DNA of 60,000 nt from assembly GCF_964355755.1 (NCBI RefSeq), contig NC_092670.1, forward strand, positions 1,391,001 through 1,451,000. The letters run 5' to 3'. Position 1 is the first letter of the stretch, and the number at the start of each line of letters is the position of its first letter. Position numbers and translations under genes: made by a program. The stretch comes from Antedon mediterranea (taxonomy: Eukaryota > Echinodermata > Crinoidea > Comatulida > Antedonidae). Shown here in pieces: positions 59,921-60,000 of this stretch. The notes beneath the pieces were generated by a model. That model had not been told where the DNA came from and did no database searches. It saw nothing but the letters and a program-made list of their open reading frames with translations.

Positions 59921-60000
59921 ATTCGATAATGTGGCCTCCATGGTGCACAGGCACAGGTATCCAAAATATGAATACTCGATGGCATTTCCTGATATCTTTA
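59921..60000. other. Flank beyond the LINE
   Basis: 80 bp of unassigned sequence to the window end; no matching target-site duplication was found because the element's 5' border is unclear. Confidence 0.4.

Overview
The window is animal nuclear DNA: AT-rich, with genes split into many short exons by GT-AG introns, large minisatellites, MITE-like repeats, SINEs and LINEs. The lectin/HYR/EGF gene content, a LINE that carries a 2A-type DIESNPGP motif of the kind known from sea urchin retrotransposons, and the very frequent octamer TAGGCCTA all point to a marine deuterostome, most likely an echinoderm. This is an inference, not a proof.

Layout. Positions 1-5660 hold repeats and at most one weak minus-strand exon. 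Positions 5661-20499 (+) are a complete 17-exon DHX40-type DEAH-box RNA helicase (729 residues). Its introns carry several repeats, including a 4.9-kb satellite of a 92-bp unit in the last intron. Positions 21459-22887 (-) are a two-exon secreted cyclase-family hydrolase (294 residues). Positions 22888-24963 hold a long perfect-looking inverted repeat and a 28-bp tandem array.

Positions 24964-55300 (-) are the most interesting part: a cluster of exons for type I membrane proteins built from a signal peptide, C-type lectin domain (two exons), HYR domain, EGF-like domain, short stalk, transmembrane segment and a tyrosine-free tail. I count eight lectin cassettes in three groups (alpha 24964-36781, beta 40804-46932, gamma 47884-55300). 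Each group ends in its own transmembrane and tail exons. Every cassette exon has phase 1 at both ends, so cassettes can be concatenated or skipped without breaking the frame. Only two in-phase signal exons exist for the eight cassettes, which suggests three-cassette receptors rather than eight single-domain genes. A third signal exon, at 28292-28345, is out of phase. One cassette carries a nonsense codon, and the last (5'-most) is clearly decayed. One EGF exon runs straight into a 2.3-kb array of 48-bp and 75/78-bp units that repeat its splice donor.

Positions 56180-59920 (+) are a LINE (2A motif, PHD finger, APE-type endonuclease, reverse transcriptase) broken by a stop, a deletion with frameshift and another frameshift. 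All exon boundaries come from reading splice signals and codon phase by eye; no transcript evidence was available.
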